DNA from: Bacteroidota bacterium
Lineage (GTDB): Bacteria > Bacteroidota > Bacteroidia > Chitinophagales > Chitinophagaceae
DNA length: 5,455 nucleotides
Direction of reading: 5' to 3'
Assembly (NCBI GenBank): GCA_029778965.1
Contig: JAKPBL010000548.1
Span: 1 to 5,455, forward strand
The number at the start of each line of letters is the position of its first letter. Position 1 is the first letter of the stretch. The notes below the pieces were generated by a model, which was not told the origin of the DNA, did not search any database, and saw only the letters and a program-made list of their open reading frames with translations. Both the position numbers and the translations under genes were made by a program. Below are positions 1 to 5,455 of the stretch, in pieces.

Positions 1-205
1 TCCTACCTGAAAAATGATGATTTCTGCTAGCCCCACGGAGATCCTGATTACCAATAAATGCATTAGAGTAGTCATAAAGGTCGGGATTAGAAAGTTTCCT
101 TTCACCGGCTTTCATGGGATCTAGATAGGGTCTGCTAAAGTAATCAGAGATGTGGAATAATGCAAGATAGCCCGTCGTATCGAGTAAAACTACGCAATTA
201 CCCCT
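1..205 (-). pseudogene. Partial open frame downstream of pyrH, TonB-dependent-receptor-like fragment
   Basis: Read leftward on the minus strand, this frame has no stop from an in-frame TGA inside the pyrH 3' end (206-208) to the window edge, about 68 codons. The translation contains the stretches YFSRPYLDP, NPDLYDYSNAF and IGNQDLRGASRNHH. The order 'RP..L.P, then NP.LY.Y, then GN..L' resembles the C-terminal barrel of Bacteroidota TonB-dependent outer-membrane receptors. That is recognition by eye, not a search result. The first ATG is at 113-115, in the middle of the similar stretch and without a ribosome-binding site; no GTG or TTG lies upstream in frame. A receptor barrel segment without plug or signal peptide directly after pyrH would mean a 5'-truncated gene. 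It could instead be a real short gene starting at 115, or chance. The left end is cut by the window. Confidence 0.4.
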
Positions 206-923
206 TCACCAGGGTGCCTACGGCTTCGCCGGAAACCACCCGCATCAGGTTGCCGGGCTTGTTCATATCGAATACGATAATGGGGAGATCGTTCTCCATG
301 CAAAGGGTGAAGGCGGTCATATCCATCACTTTAAGGTTGCGGTTGATACAGTCGCGAAAGCTGATGGTCTCGAATTTGGTGGCTGTCGGGTCTTTTTCAG
401 GGTCGGCGGTATAAATACCGTCCACCCGGGTGCCTTTCAGGATCACGTCGGCCTTGATCTCTATCGCCCGCAGCGAACCGGCGGTATCGGTGGTAAAATA
501 AGGATTCCCCGTACCGGCGCCGAAGATGACTACCCGGTGTTTTTCCAGGTGGCGGATAGCTCGCCGGCGAATATAGGGTTCGGCTACCTGCTCCATTTTA
601 ATGGCGCTCTGCAGCCGCGTAAACACGCCTTCTTTTTCCAGGCCGGCCTGCAGGGCCATGCCATTGATCACCGTGGCAAGCATGCCCATATAATCGCCAT
701 GCGCCCGTTCGATACCGGTTTCTGCTTCGTTCATGCCGCGGTAAATATTGCCGCCGCCGATTACCAGGGCCACTTCCACACCTGCGTCCACCACTTTTTT
801 GATCTCCTGCGCATATTGCTTAATGATGGCCGGGTTCATCGGCTCATATCCATTGACGCTGTCACCGCCCATCAATGCTTCCCCCGACAATTTCAACAGA
901 ATGCGCTTGTACTTCGATGCCAT
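198..923 (-). CDS. pyrH: UMP kinase (uridylate kinase) PyrH
   Basis: This cytoplasmic enzyme phosphorylates UMP to UDP with ATP, the step that commits UMP to UTP and CTP synthesis. It belongs to the amino-acid-kinase fold family and works as a hexamer. The protein is 241 residues, the same length as the E. coli enzyme. Visible motifs in order are the N-terminal phosphate-binding LKLSGEAL (10-17), the glycine loop [10 protein letters not shown] (54-63), [13 protein letters not shown] (76-88) with Asp77, [12 protein letters not shown] (137-148) with Asp146, and DMTAFTLC near the C-terminus. The start ATG gives the expected N-terminus [17 protein letters not shown]. No Shine-Dalgarno sequence is evident, which is usual in Bacteroidota. 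The gene is intact. In many bacteria pyrH follows tsf and precedes frr; here tsf is 4.3 kb upstream and the visible downstream sequence is not frr. A possible promoter lies just upstream (946-953). Confidence 0.98.
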   Translation of the reverse strand: MASKYKRILLKLSGEALMGGDSVNGYEPMNPAIIKQYAQEIKKVVDAGVEVALVIGGGNIYRGMNEAETGIERAHGDYMGMLATVINGMALQAGLEKEGVFTRLQSAIKMEQVAEPYIRRRAIRHLEKHRVVIFGAGTGNPYFTTDTAGSLRAIEIKADVILKGTRVDGIYTADPEKDPTATKFETISFRDCINRNLKVMDMTAFTLCMENDLPIIVFDMNKPGNLMRVVSGEAVGTLVKG

Positions 924-945
924 GGCTTTGTTTTTCAGTTCGGTG

Positions 946-953
946 CAAAGAAA
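946..953 (-). promoter_or_regulatory. Possible Bacteroidota -7 promoter element for pyrH
   Basis: The minus strand reads TTTCTTTG followed by CACC, close to the Bacteroidota -7 consensus TAnnTTTG (one mismatch, T for A). It would place a transcript start about 15-20 bases before the pyrH ATG. No TTTG is seen at the expected -33 distance (around 973-977), so this is a weak call. pyrH could also be read from upstream, through the cupin gene. Confidence 0.3.
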
Positions 954-1005
954 AGAAAATTTTTATCTTTCGCGGCATGGAACTGTTATCCGCGGCAACC
1001 TGCTA

Positions 1006-1461
1006 TCAGGGCTGCAGCGGCGCACCGAGAATGGAAATGCCCAGGGCTTCGTGTGCTTCCATCACTTCCTGCATCGACGGTGGGCTGGTAAAAGCATCGA
1101 GCTTCGCGAAAATGGCTTCTACGGGCCCGCTGGGATTCACCGAGAACAGCAGGCGGCCGTTGTCGCTTAAACACAGGGTAGTGTGGGGCGTATTCCGCGG
1201 AATAAAAACCATATCGCCGGGACCGGCTTCATATAGCTCATCACCGGCTTTGAAGCGGTGCTGTCCGTCGATAACATAAAAGGTTTCATCTACCGGGTGG
1301 CTGTGCAGCGGCGGCCCCTGGTGCTTCTCGTAATGCGCCACAAAAAAGCTCAGTTCGCCGCAGGTATCGGCAGCAGCCACTTTCAGCAGTACAGGCATAC
1401 CGAGTACATTATAGGGTTTGCTGAGAACACCTTCTCCCTGTTTTACGATGAATGCTGGCAT
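1006..1461 (-). CDS. Small single-domain cupin protein
   Basis: A 151-residue protein with one cupin beta-barrel. Motif 1 is seen as PPLHSHPVDETFYVIDG (50-66), supplying His53, His55 and Glu59. Motif 2 is GDMVFIPRNTPHTTL (82-96), supplying His93. The full three-His, one-Glu metal site is therefore present, so a metal-dependent function such as dioxygenase, isomerase or sugar/small-molecule binding is possible. The substrate cannot be read from the sequence. There is no signal peptide, so it should be cytoplasmic. The gene follows the AraC-family regulator on the same strand after a 62-base gap. Cupins next to AraC regulators are common, which makes a shared transcript or local regulation plausible but unproven. 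The ATG at 1459-1461 is preceded by an A-rich stretch rather than a Shine-Dalgarno sequence. The last residues lie 82 bases upstream of pyrH. Confidence 0.9.
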   Translation of the reverse strand: MPAFIVKQGEGVLSKPYNVLGMPVLLKVAAADTCGELSFFVAHYEKHQGPPLHSHPVDETFYVIDGQHRFKAGDELYEAGPGDMVFIPRNTPHTTLCLSDNGRLLFSVNPSGPVEAIFAKLDAFTSPPSMQEVMEAHEALGISILGAPLQP

Positions 1462-1498
1462 ACAAGATTTTTTTCAAAGCTGCGACAGGACCGCTTAA

Positions 1499-1520
1499 GG
1501 CCGGTGGTAAGAAACCGGCC
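1499..1520 (-). terminator. Hairpin just after the AraC-family gene
   Basis: A perfect 7-bp inverted repeat (GGCCGGT 1499-1505, ACCGGCC 1514-1520) with an 8-base loop begins 3 bases past the regulator's stop codon. The sequence after the stem on the minus strand is TTAAGC, with no U-run, so it is a poor intrinsic terminator. It may be an attenuating or RNA-stabilising hairpin between the regulator and the cupin gene. Confidence 0.35.
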
Positions 1521-1523
1521 AGT

Positions 1524-2363
1524 TTATACACCCACAAAACCAGGCGCCAACTGAAGTCTTCGTTCCGGGTTAAGGTCGGCTGCCTTAAGCAATGCATTGG
1601 GGCTTCCACCTGCAAACTGCCGGAAATCTTTAACCAGGTGCTGGTAGTCGTTATAATTGAAATCAAGCGCCACCGATAACCAGTCGCGCTGCGGCTGCCT
1701 TTCTTTGGTCATATATGCTTCATAAAACCGGCTGATCCTTGCAAAGAGCTTTGGCCGCACGCCCACCTGCGCGATGAATTTTTTCTCGAAATGCCGCTCA
1801 CTCATACAGGCCTCCGACGCCATTTTGGCGAGATTAAAACAGCCGGGGTGATGCCGCATCCATAAGGGTATGGCGTCAAAAGGCGACGGGTACCATTTGC
1901 GGTGGCTGGTCAGGCGGCGGAAGAACTGGTCGAGCAGCGCGGGTGTTTCGGCATAGCCGGCATTCTTCAATCGCTCTTCCAGAACCGCCAGGTCTTTCCC
2001 AAACAGGGCTGCAGCATCGATGGGCTGGCGCAGCTCGCTGGCGACCGGTAAGCGAAACAACCGGTACAGGGTGCCTGGTTCGAACCGTACATGTATGAAA
2101 CGGAAATGGGGCGACAATACAAGGTCCTGCCGGCTGGATGGCTGGCCGAAAACATAACTACGGGTACGGGCCTGCGACAATCCGCTTTCGGGATTCGCCA
2201 CCCGTAAATTGCCCTCAAGAATAAACGTGATCCCTTCTTCCGGGTTCACCGGATATACCTTCACCGGCGGCGGCGCACCGGCGGGAAACTGCATGTGCAG
2301 CAGCAGGTATTCCCTGACAAATGACCGGAGGTCTGATGCGGGCGCTGTGCGCTGGCAAATCAA
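1524..2363 (-). CDS. AraC-family transcriptional regulator with DUF6597-like N-terminal domain
   Basis: A 279-residue cytoplasmic DNA-binding regulator. Residues about 1-105 (opening with ASDLRSFVREYLL) resemble the DUF6597 sensor-like region common in Bacteroidota AraC proteins. The C-terminal third carries both AraC helix-turn-helix units: NLAKMASEACMSERHFEKKF (177-196) and SVALDFNYNDYQHLVKDFRQ (230-249), followed by FAGGSP, the usual end of this domain. The effector and targets are unknown; the adjacent cupin gene is the obvious candidate. The start is uncertain. The frame begins with TTG (2361-2363), an in-frame TGA closes it at 15 bases before the TTG, and the next in-frame ATG is residue 24, which would cut into the N-terminal domain. 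An ATG at 2377-2379 is in another frame. Since a tsf remnant lies about 50 bases upstream, the original start and promoter may have been altered. Confidence 0.88.
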   Translation of the reverse strand: MICQRTAPASDLRSFVREYLLLHMQFPAGAPPPVKVYPVNPEEGITFILEGNLRVANPESGLSQARTRSYVFGQPSSRQDLVLSPHFRFIHVRFEPGTLYRLFRLPVASELRQPIDAAALFGKDLAVLEERLKNAGYAETPALLDQFFRRLTSHRKWYPSPFDAIPLWMRHHPGCFNLAKMASEACMSERHFEKKFIAQVGVRPKLFARISRFYEAYMTKERQPQRDWLSVALDFNYNDYQHLVKDFRQFAGGSPNALLKAADLNPERRLQLAPGFVGV

Positions 2364-2392
2364 GTGGAGGAGGTTTCATGGAATATACGGAA

Positions 2393-2407
2393 AAGTTTGA
2401 AGTTTGA
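2393..2407. repeat. Tandem 7-bp direct repeat
   Basis: Two copies of AGTTTGA (2394-2400 and 2401-2407) lie head to tail a few bases from the edge of the tsf remnant. This could be replication slippage or a scar at the rearrangement junction; a repeat this short may also be chance. Confidence 0.5.
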
Positions 2408-2414
2408 GGTTGCT

Positions 2415-2542
2415 GCAGGCTTACCGCCGTTTTCGGATCGGCAGCCACCTGGCTGGTGAGGATGGCTTTCTCGCGGGCAACCAGGTCGGCGGATCGCATC
2501 AGCGTCAACCGCTACGGGATTCATAGCTTCCATCTGCACGCC
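2415..2542 (-). pseudogene. tsf: Degenerate internal fragment of tsf (elongation factor Ts)
   Basis: The minus strand encodes VQMEAMNPVAVDADA, then after a 2-base deletion DLVAREKAILTSQVAADPK, both recognisable as the middle part of EF-Ts. Aligned to the tsf at the right edge (5358-5455), bases 2415-2509 agree at 88 of 98 columns, with 7 mismatches, a 2-base deletion near 2493 and a 1-base deletion near 2426. Bases 2510-2542 go on matching the EF-Ts family pattern (AMQ.AAMNP) beyond the part of tsf visible here. The copy lacks both ends of the gene and is frameshifted, so it is non-functional. It has the same orientation as the real tsf and sits between the AraC gene and the FISUMP-domain gene. 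Its antisense keeps a long plus-strand frame open, which misleadingly extends the next gene upstream. Confidence 0.9.
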
Positions 2543-2592
2543 ATAGGGTACATCAAGGAAAAATTTTATTTTATAAAGACTGATGAGAATGC

Positions 2593-2624
2593 CCGGAGGC
2601 CTGCTATTAATAGCAAGCCTCCGG
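2593..2624 (+). terminator. Strong orphan hairpin, possible terminator or leader structure
   Basis: A 14-bp stem (2593-2606 with 2611-2624) closes a TTAA loop and has a single imperfect pair, 2601/2616 (C-A on plus, G-U on minus). On the plus strand it is followed by CATTTTGTATTT, a moderate T-rich tail; the minus-strand side has no T-run. No gene ends here: both neighbours read away from it. It is either a terminator left from a lost gene or a structure in the leader of the FISUMP-domain gene, whose start lies 60 bases on. Confidence 0.5.
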
Positions 2625-2683
2625 CATTTTGTATTTGCCGTGGCTGTACAATTATTAAATCTCCCAGCCTACGTAAATTCACT

Positions 2684-4054
2684 ATGAAGCGTTTAAGAAG
2701 GTACACTTTATCTGTAAAGGCGACAAATTCAATGTTATCTGCCGTTTTACTATTGTTTTCTTTTGCAGCCAATGCCCAAAGCAATACAAAATCTTATGTT
2801 TCATCCGATAAGATTTTTATCGTCACCTATCCCGACGACTGGAAAATAAACAAGCTGGAGACATCGGGGGAAATCAGCCTCAACGGACCCGGAGCGAACC
2901 TGTTCAATGTGTGCCAGGTAAAGTTTGAGATTTCCAAACTAGCAGAGGGGTTTGAAAACTTTAATATCCAACAATTGGCCGAAGCGGAACTGAAAATTCA
3001 AAAAGCGCAGCAGGATACACCCCTGAAGCTCGACATTCTGGAATCTTCCTTCAAGACCGTCAAAGACCATGAATGGTGGTTTCTCAAAGGCAGGCTGACC
3101 CGAAACAAGGAGGTGTATTTCACCAACAGCTATAAAACAATCCATAACGGTAAAACCTATACCTGCACTTATTTTTCGAATGAGAAGAAGTTTGAGAAAA
3201 ATGAGGCGGCGGCCTATGGGATTTTTTCTTCAATCGAGTTTTTGACAAAGCTGGAACAACCAGTCAAAACAGCGGCGGTAAAGAACACCGACAATCCCCA
3301 AAAGGGTGCACCTCCCACCACTACCAGGCAACCCGTAAACCGCAATGAAATCGTCCCTGCAGATGAGCAAGGAGAAACAGGCAAGATCGTATTCGTGTAC
3401 GGTGGAAAGAAAGTAACCTATACGACAGTCAGGGCGGCTGACGGTAATATCTGGCTTCAGCAGAATTTAGGCAGCAAGCGGGTTGCATCGGCAATAAAGG
3501 ACGAATACGCATATGGAGATTTGTTTCAATGGGGGCGTTGGGACGATGGCCATCAATACAGGGTTCCCGCCAATACACGCAATGCGGTGGCAGCTCCCAA
3601 TAATCCGATGGGCCTGAGCAAAACCGGCACAAACCCATTTTTCTATAAAATGTTTAGCAACTGGTGGTCAGACGGTCACAAAACCGATATGTGGACGGCA
3701 GGCAGTCCTGCTGAGGTGTCTGAAACAAATGGCTGCGACCCTTGCAAAGCATTGGGAAACGGTTGGCATATCCCCACTGAATCAGAATGGAAAAAGCTTA
3801 TCGCGGCAGAACATATTACAGATGAAAACGGGGCTTTTATGTCTTCCCTAAAACTGCCATCTGCAACAGGATACAGGGATATTGACAATGGCAGACTTGT
3901 TTCCAATGCATATGGTGGTTATTGGAGCAGTACGCCCTCATCAGTTCATGTTTTGGCCGCTGTTGCTTTTCATTTTGATCTTACCAATTCGGAAATGAGC
4001 CATTATGAAAGAGGCACCGGCTACTCAATAAGATGCCTGAGAAGCAGCCAGTAG
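2684..4054 (+). CDS. Exported protein: PsbP/Mog1-like N-terminal region plus FISUMP domain
   Basis: The 456-residue product starts MKRLRRYTLS and has a signal peptide with basic start, hydrophobic core (17-29) and likely signal peptidase I cut after ANA (29-31). Residues about 37-188, with YVSSDKIFIVTYPDDWKI and a run of alternating beta and helix segments, resemble the PsbP/Mog1/DUF1795 fold; this is a fold-level guess. A Pro/Thr/Lys-rich linker follows (about 190-232). Residues 245-455 form a FISUMP domain (Fib_succ_major): IWLQQNLG (256-263), YGDLFQWGR (277-285), CDPC (351-354), GWHIPTESEW (360-369), GGYWSST (411-417) and GYSIRCLR (446-453). The role of FISUMP domains is poorly known; they occur in surface or secreted proteins. 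The frame is open upstream to 2456, but that extension is antisense to the tsf remnant and would bury the signal peptide, so 2684 is preferred. The Kelch lipoprotein gene follows after 49 bases, probably one transcript. Confidence 0.88.
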   Translation: MKRLRRYTLSVKATNSMLSAVLLLFSFAANAQSNTKSYVSSDKIFIVTYPDDWKINKLETSGEISLNGPGANLFNVCQVKFEISKLAEGFENFNIQQLAEAELKIQKAQQDTPLKLDILESSFKTVKDHEWWFLKGRLTRNKEVYFTNSYKTIHNGKTYTCTYFSNEKKFEKNEAAAYGIFSSIEFLTKLEQPVKTAAVKNTDNPQKGAPPTTTRQPVNRNEIVPADEQGETGKIVFVYGGKKVTYTTVRAADGNIWLQQNLGSKRVASAIKDEYAYGDLFQWGRWDDGHQYRVPANTRNAVAAPNNPMGLSKTGTNPFFYKMFSNWWSDGHKTDMWTAGSPAEVSETNGCDPCKALGNGWHIPTESEWKKLIAAEHITDENGAFMSSLKLPSATGYRDIDNGRLVSNAYGGYWSSTPSSVHVLAAVAFHFDLTNSEMSHYERGTGYSIRCLRSSQ

Positions 4055-4103
4055 TTTTTCCGCTCAACATAACCTTTCTAATACATTAGACCGATTATTT
4101 ATT

Positions 4104-5030
4104 ATGAAGCATTATTTATGCCTTATGCTTGTTTCCTTTCTTTTTAGCTGCGGCAAAAACGATTCGTTACCTGACCAACAAGATCCTGATACCTATGTTC
4201 CTCCTGCTGCCAAGTCGGGCACATGGAGACTGATGACATTTCGAGACAATCTTTATATAGGAGACAGAACGTTTTTTGTTTTGTCGCAAACGGCCTATAT
4301 AATTTCGGGAAAGAATGTTTACACCTACGAGCCAACATTAAATAAGCTCGTCCAAATAGAGGACTTCCCCGGCGGAGGAGAAAGAGGTGGCATCTCATTT
4401 ATGTCTGGAAACAAAGGATACTATGGAATTATCAGCTCAACGAACGACACAACTTCAAATAAAAATCTTTGGGAACTTGATCCTGGAACAAAAAAGTGGC
4501 TGCAGAAAAAGGATGTCGGGTTTGATGTAAATGGGGTAGGATCATTAATGGCTGCGCCTAATGGCAATAAAGTATATGTTAAGGGGACGGGTAAACCCTA
4601 TGTATATTCATATGAACCCATAACTGACGAGTGGAAGTTTGTAAATAGAGTAAATGCAAATAGCCGGTATCTTTACTTTATTTTTTATTCCTATGGAAAC
4701 AAAATTCTCCTTGACGGCGAACAAGCAGCAGGGGCATGGGAAATGGATTTAACAACGAATTTGTGGACAAAAAAAAGCAGCCTGAATGGACTTGTTGGCG
4801 TTCCCAGACCCAACTGGGTTTCAACAGATAAATGCATAAGTTTAATGGGTGGGTTTTCAGCAATTCCAGGAAACGATTTATATGAGTTTAATACTAATAC
4901 TGAAAAGTGGAATTTAATACCCTACACCGGGGGTAACGGGGTAGTAGAAGGATTTACTATTGGTAATAAGTTGTATACCGTAATTTCACCGAATTTCAAT
5001 AGGACGGAAATATGGGAATATACATTTTAG
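4104..5030 (+). CDS. Kelch-type beta-propeller lipoprotein
   Basis: A 308-residue predicted lipoprotein. The N-terminus MKHYLCLMLVSFLFSC has a short hydrophobic core and a lipobox-like LFSC, giving Cys16 as the lipidated residue, followed by a polar, Asp-rich tether (17-31). The rest is made of about six Kelch-like units of the pattern 'GNK.Y ... LYEYDP.T..W': around 64-90, 102-137, 153-182, 198-226, 242-274 and 286-308. Examples are NLWELDPGTKKW (121-132), YVYSYEPITDEW (166-177) and DLYEFNTNTEKW (258-269). A propeller of this kind usually binds proteins or glycans; no catalytic residues are evident and the ligand is unknown. The likely location is an outer-membrane leaflet. The gene is more AT-rich than the minus-strand genes (20 G/C in 60 bases at 4621-4680, against 37 in 60 at 1861-1920), suggesting separate ancestry. 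It follows the FISUMP-domain gene and ends convergently with tsf. Confidence 0.88.
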   Translation: MKHYLCLMLVSFLFSCGKNDSLPDQQDPDTYVPPAAKSGTWRLMTFRDNLYIGDRTFFVLSQTAYIISGKNVYTYEPTLNKLVQIEDFPGGGERGGISFMSGNKGYYGIISSTNDTTSNKNLWELDPGTKKWLQKKDVGFDVNGVGSLMAAPNGNKVYVKGTGKPYVYSYEPITDEWKFVNRVNANSRYLYFIFYSYGNKILLDGEQAAGAWEMDLTTNLWTKKSSLNGLVGVPRPNWVSTDKCISLMGGFSAIPGNDLYEFNTNTEKWNLIPYTGGNGVVEGFTIGNKLYTVISPNFNRTEIWEYTF

Positions 5031-5138
5031 CCTGACCGTAAGGGCTATTGGTTTAAGATGGAAAATTTTCCGGCCAGTCCGCATTGGGTTACCTGGATGA
5101 TTGCCATCATAGCTTTCCTTTTCTTCAGCAGGCAGCTA

Positions 5139-5168
5139 AAAAGGGCCGTCGTTACCGACAGCCCTTTT
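5139..5168 (-). terminator. Bidirectional intrinsic terminator between the lipoprotein gene and tsf
   Basis: A 13-bp stem (5139-5151 with 5156-5168) with a TTAC loop has arms AAAAGGGCCGTCG and CGACAGCCCTTTT. The single imperfect pair, 5147/5160, is G-U on the minus strand and C-A on the plus strand. Reading from tsf the stem ends in five Ts, at 20 bases past the tsf stop. Reading from the lipoprotein gene it ends in TTTTATTATTT. The A-tract and T-tract pairing makes it suitable for both convergent transcripts; the better pairing suggests it evolved as the tsf terminator. Confidence 0.85.
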
Positions 5169-5188
5169 ATTATTTGGACGCATACTGC

Positions 5189-5455
5189 TTATCCCAGCGC
5201 TACGCGCTTGAATTCAGTTACCTTCAGGTCTTTGTTTACGCTTTTCAGGTAATCGGCAACGCTTTGGGCGCCGTCTTTTACATAGGCCTGCGCCAGCAGC
5301 GTGTTCTCCTTGAAGAAAGCGTTCAGCTTACCGGCGGCGATCTTTTCGATCATCTCGGCAGGCTTGCCGGCCATTTTCGGATCGGCAGCCACCTGGTCGG
5401 TGATGATGGCTTTCTCGCGGGCAACCACGTCGGCGGGAACCGCATCAGCGTCAAC
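5189..5455 (-). CDS. tsf: Elongation factor Ts, C-terminal part (cut by the window edge)
   Basis: EF-Ts is the nucleotide exchange factor that regenerates EF-Tu-GTP during translation. Only the last 88 residues are here, from VDADAVPADVVAREKA through the end TEFKRVALG; the rest lies beyond the right edge. Recognisable family features are the ADPKMAGKPAEMIEKIAAGK helix region and FFKENTLLAQAYVKDGAQSV, which matches the conserved C-terminal segment (E. coli FTGEVSLTGQPFVMDPSKTV). A GTG at 5426-5428 is an internal valine codon, not a start. The gene reads leftward and ends at a strong terminator, so it is not co-transcribed with pyrH in this genome. Bases 5358-5455 are repeated, in decayed form, at 2415-2509. 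Confidence 0.96.
   Translation of the reverse strand, partial: VDADAVPADVVAREKAIITDQVAADPKMAGKPAEMIEKIAAGKLNAFFKENTLLAQAYVKDGAQSVADYLKSVNKDLKVTEFKRVALG

Larger units (their letters stand above)
2364..2683. other. Gene-free divergent interval holding the tsf remnant and a hairpin
   Basis: About 320 bases separate the divergently transcribed AraC and FISUMP-domain genes. The interval contains the 7-bp tandem repeat, the tsf remnant, an A/T-rich stretch (2555-2580), and a 14-bp hairpin. No convincing TTTG/TAnnTTTG promoter pair was found for either gene. TTTG occurs at 2628-2631 and 2634-2637, but neither has a well-spaced, well-matched -7 element. Confidence 0.6.

Noticed and set aside
537..1279. 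Long plus-strand frames opposite pyrH and the cupin gene
   Set aside because: They are shadows of GC-rich coding sequence on the minus strand; the products show no recognisable domain.
2215..2508. 97-codon minus-strand frame running from the tsf remnant into the AraC gene
   Set aside because: The first part is decayed tsf and the rest is the AraC gene out of frame, so it is not a gene.
2456..2683. N-terminal 76-codon extension of the FISUMP-domain reading frame
   Set aside because: It is antisense to the tsf remnant and crosses the hairpin, and it would place the clear signal peptide (starting at 2684) internally.
5045..5110. 21-codon minus-strand frame after the tsf terminator, with an AAGGA-like sequence before its ATG
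   Set aside because: Very short, downstream of a strong terminator, and no similarity recognised; chance is more likely.
5058..5252. Plus-strand frame with a hydrophobic stretch (WMIAIIAFLFF)
   Set aside because: It runs through the bidirectional terminator and antisense into tsf; no ribosome-binding site or known family supports it.
5426..5428. GTG as a possible start of a short 79-residue protein
   Set aside because: The frame continues upstream as conserved tsf sequence to the window edge, so this is an internal valine codon.

Overview
The window looks like chromosomal DNA from a Bacteroidota bacterium, most likely a Chitinophagaceae-type genome; the family-level placement is inference. 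The support is the Tsf and UMP kinase sequences, an AraC regulator with a DUF6597-like N-terminus, a FISUMP-domain secreted protein, a Kelch-type lipoprotein and the general lack of Shine-Dalgarno sequences before the genes.

The frame is a housekeeping locus on the minus strand. The 3' end of tsf (elongation factor Ts) enters from the right edge, and pyrH (UMP kinase) lies near the left edge. These genes are often close neighbours. Here about 4.3 kb separates them, filled by three blocks. (1) An AraC-family regulator and a small cupin protein on the minus strand, GC-rich like pyrH. (2) A broken piece of a second tsf copy, about 130 bases long, with two small deletions. (3) Two plus-strand genes of visibly lower GC for exported proteins: a signal-peptide protein joining a PsbP/Mog1-like N-terminal region to a FISUMP domain, and a Kelch-type beta-propeller lipoprotein. 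A hairpin that could terminate transcription both ways separates the lipoprotein gene from the convergent tsf.

Left of pyrH, a minus-strand frame stays open to the window edge. It resembles part of a TonB-dependent receptor barrel but has no convincing start, so it is either a gene remnant or the start of an unrecognised small gene.

The most notable structure is the tsf remnant. It lies in the same orientation as the real tsf and matches it at 88 of 98 aligned columns in the part visible here. The two copies bracket the low-GC FISUMP/Kelch pair. This suggests a duplication or integration event at tsf that brought in the two-gene cargo and split the tsf-pyrH neighbourhood. No RNA gene, CRISPR array, transposase or integrase is visible.
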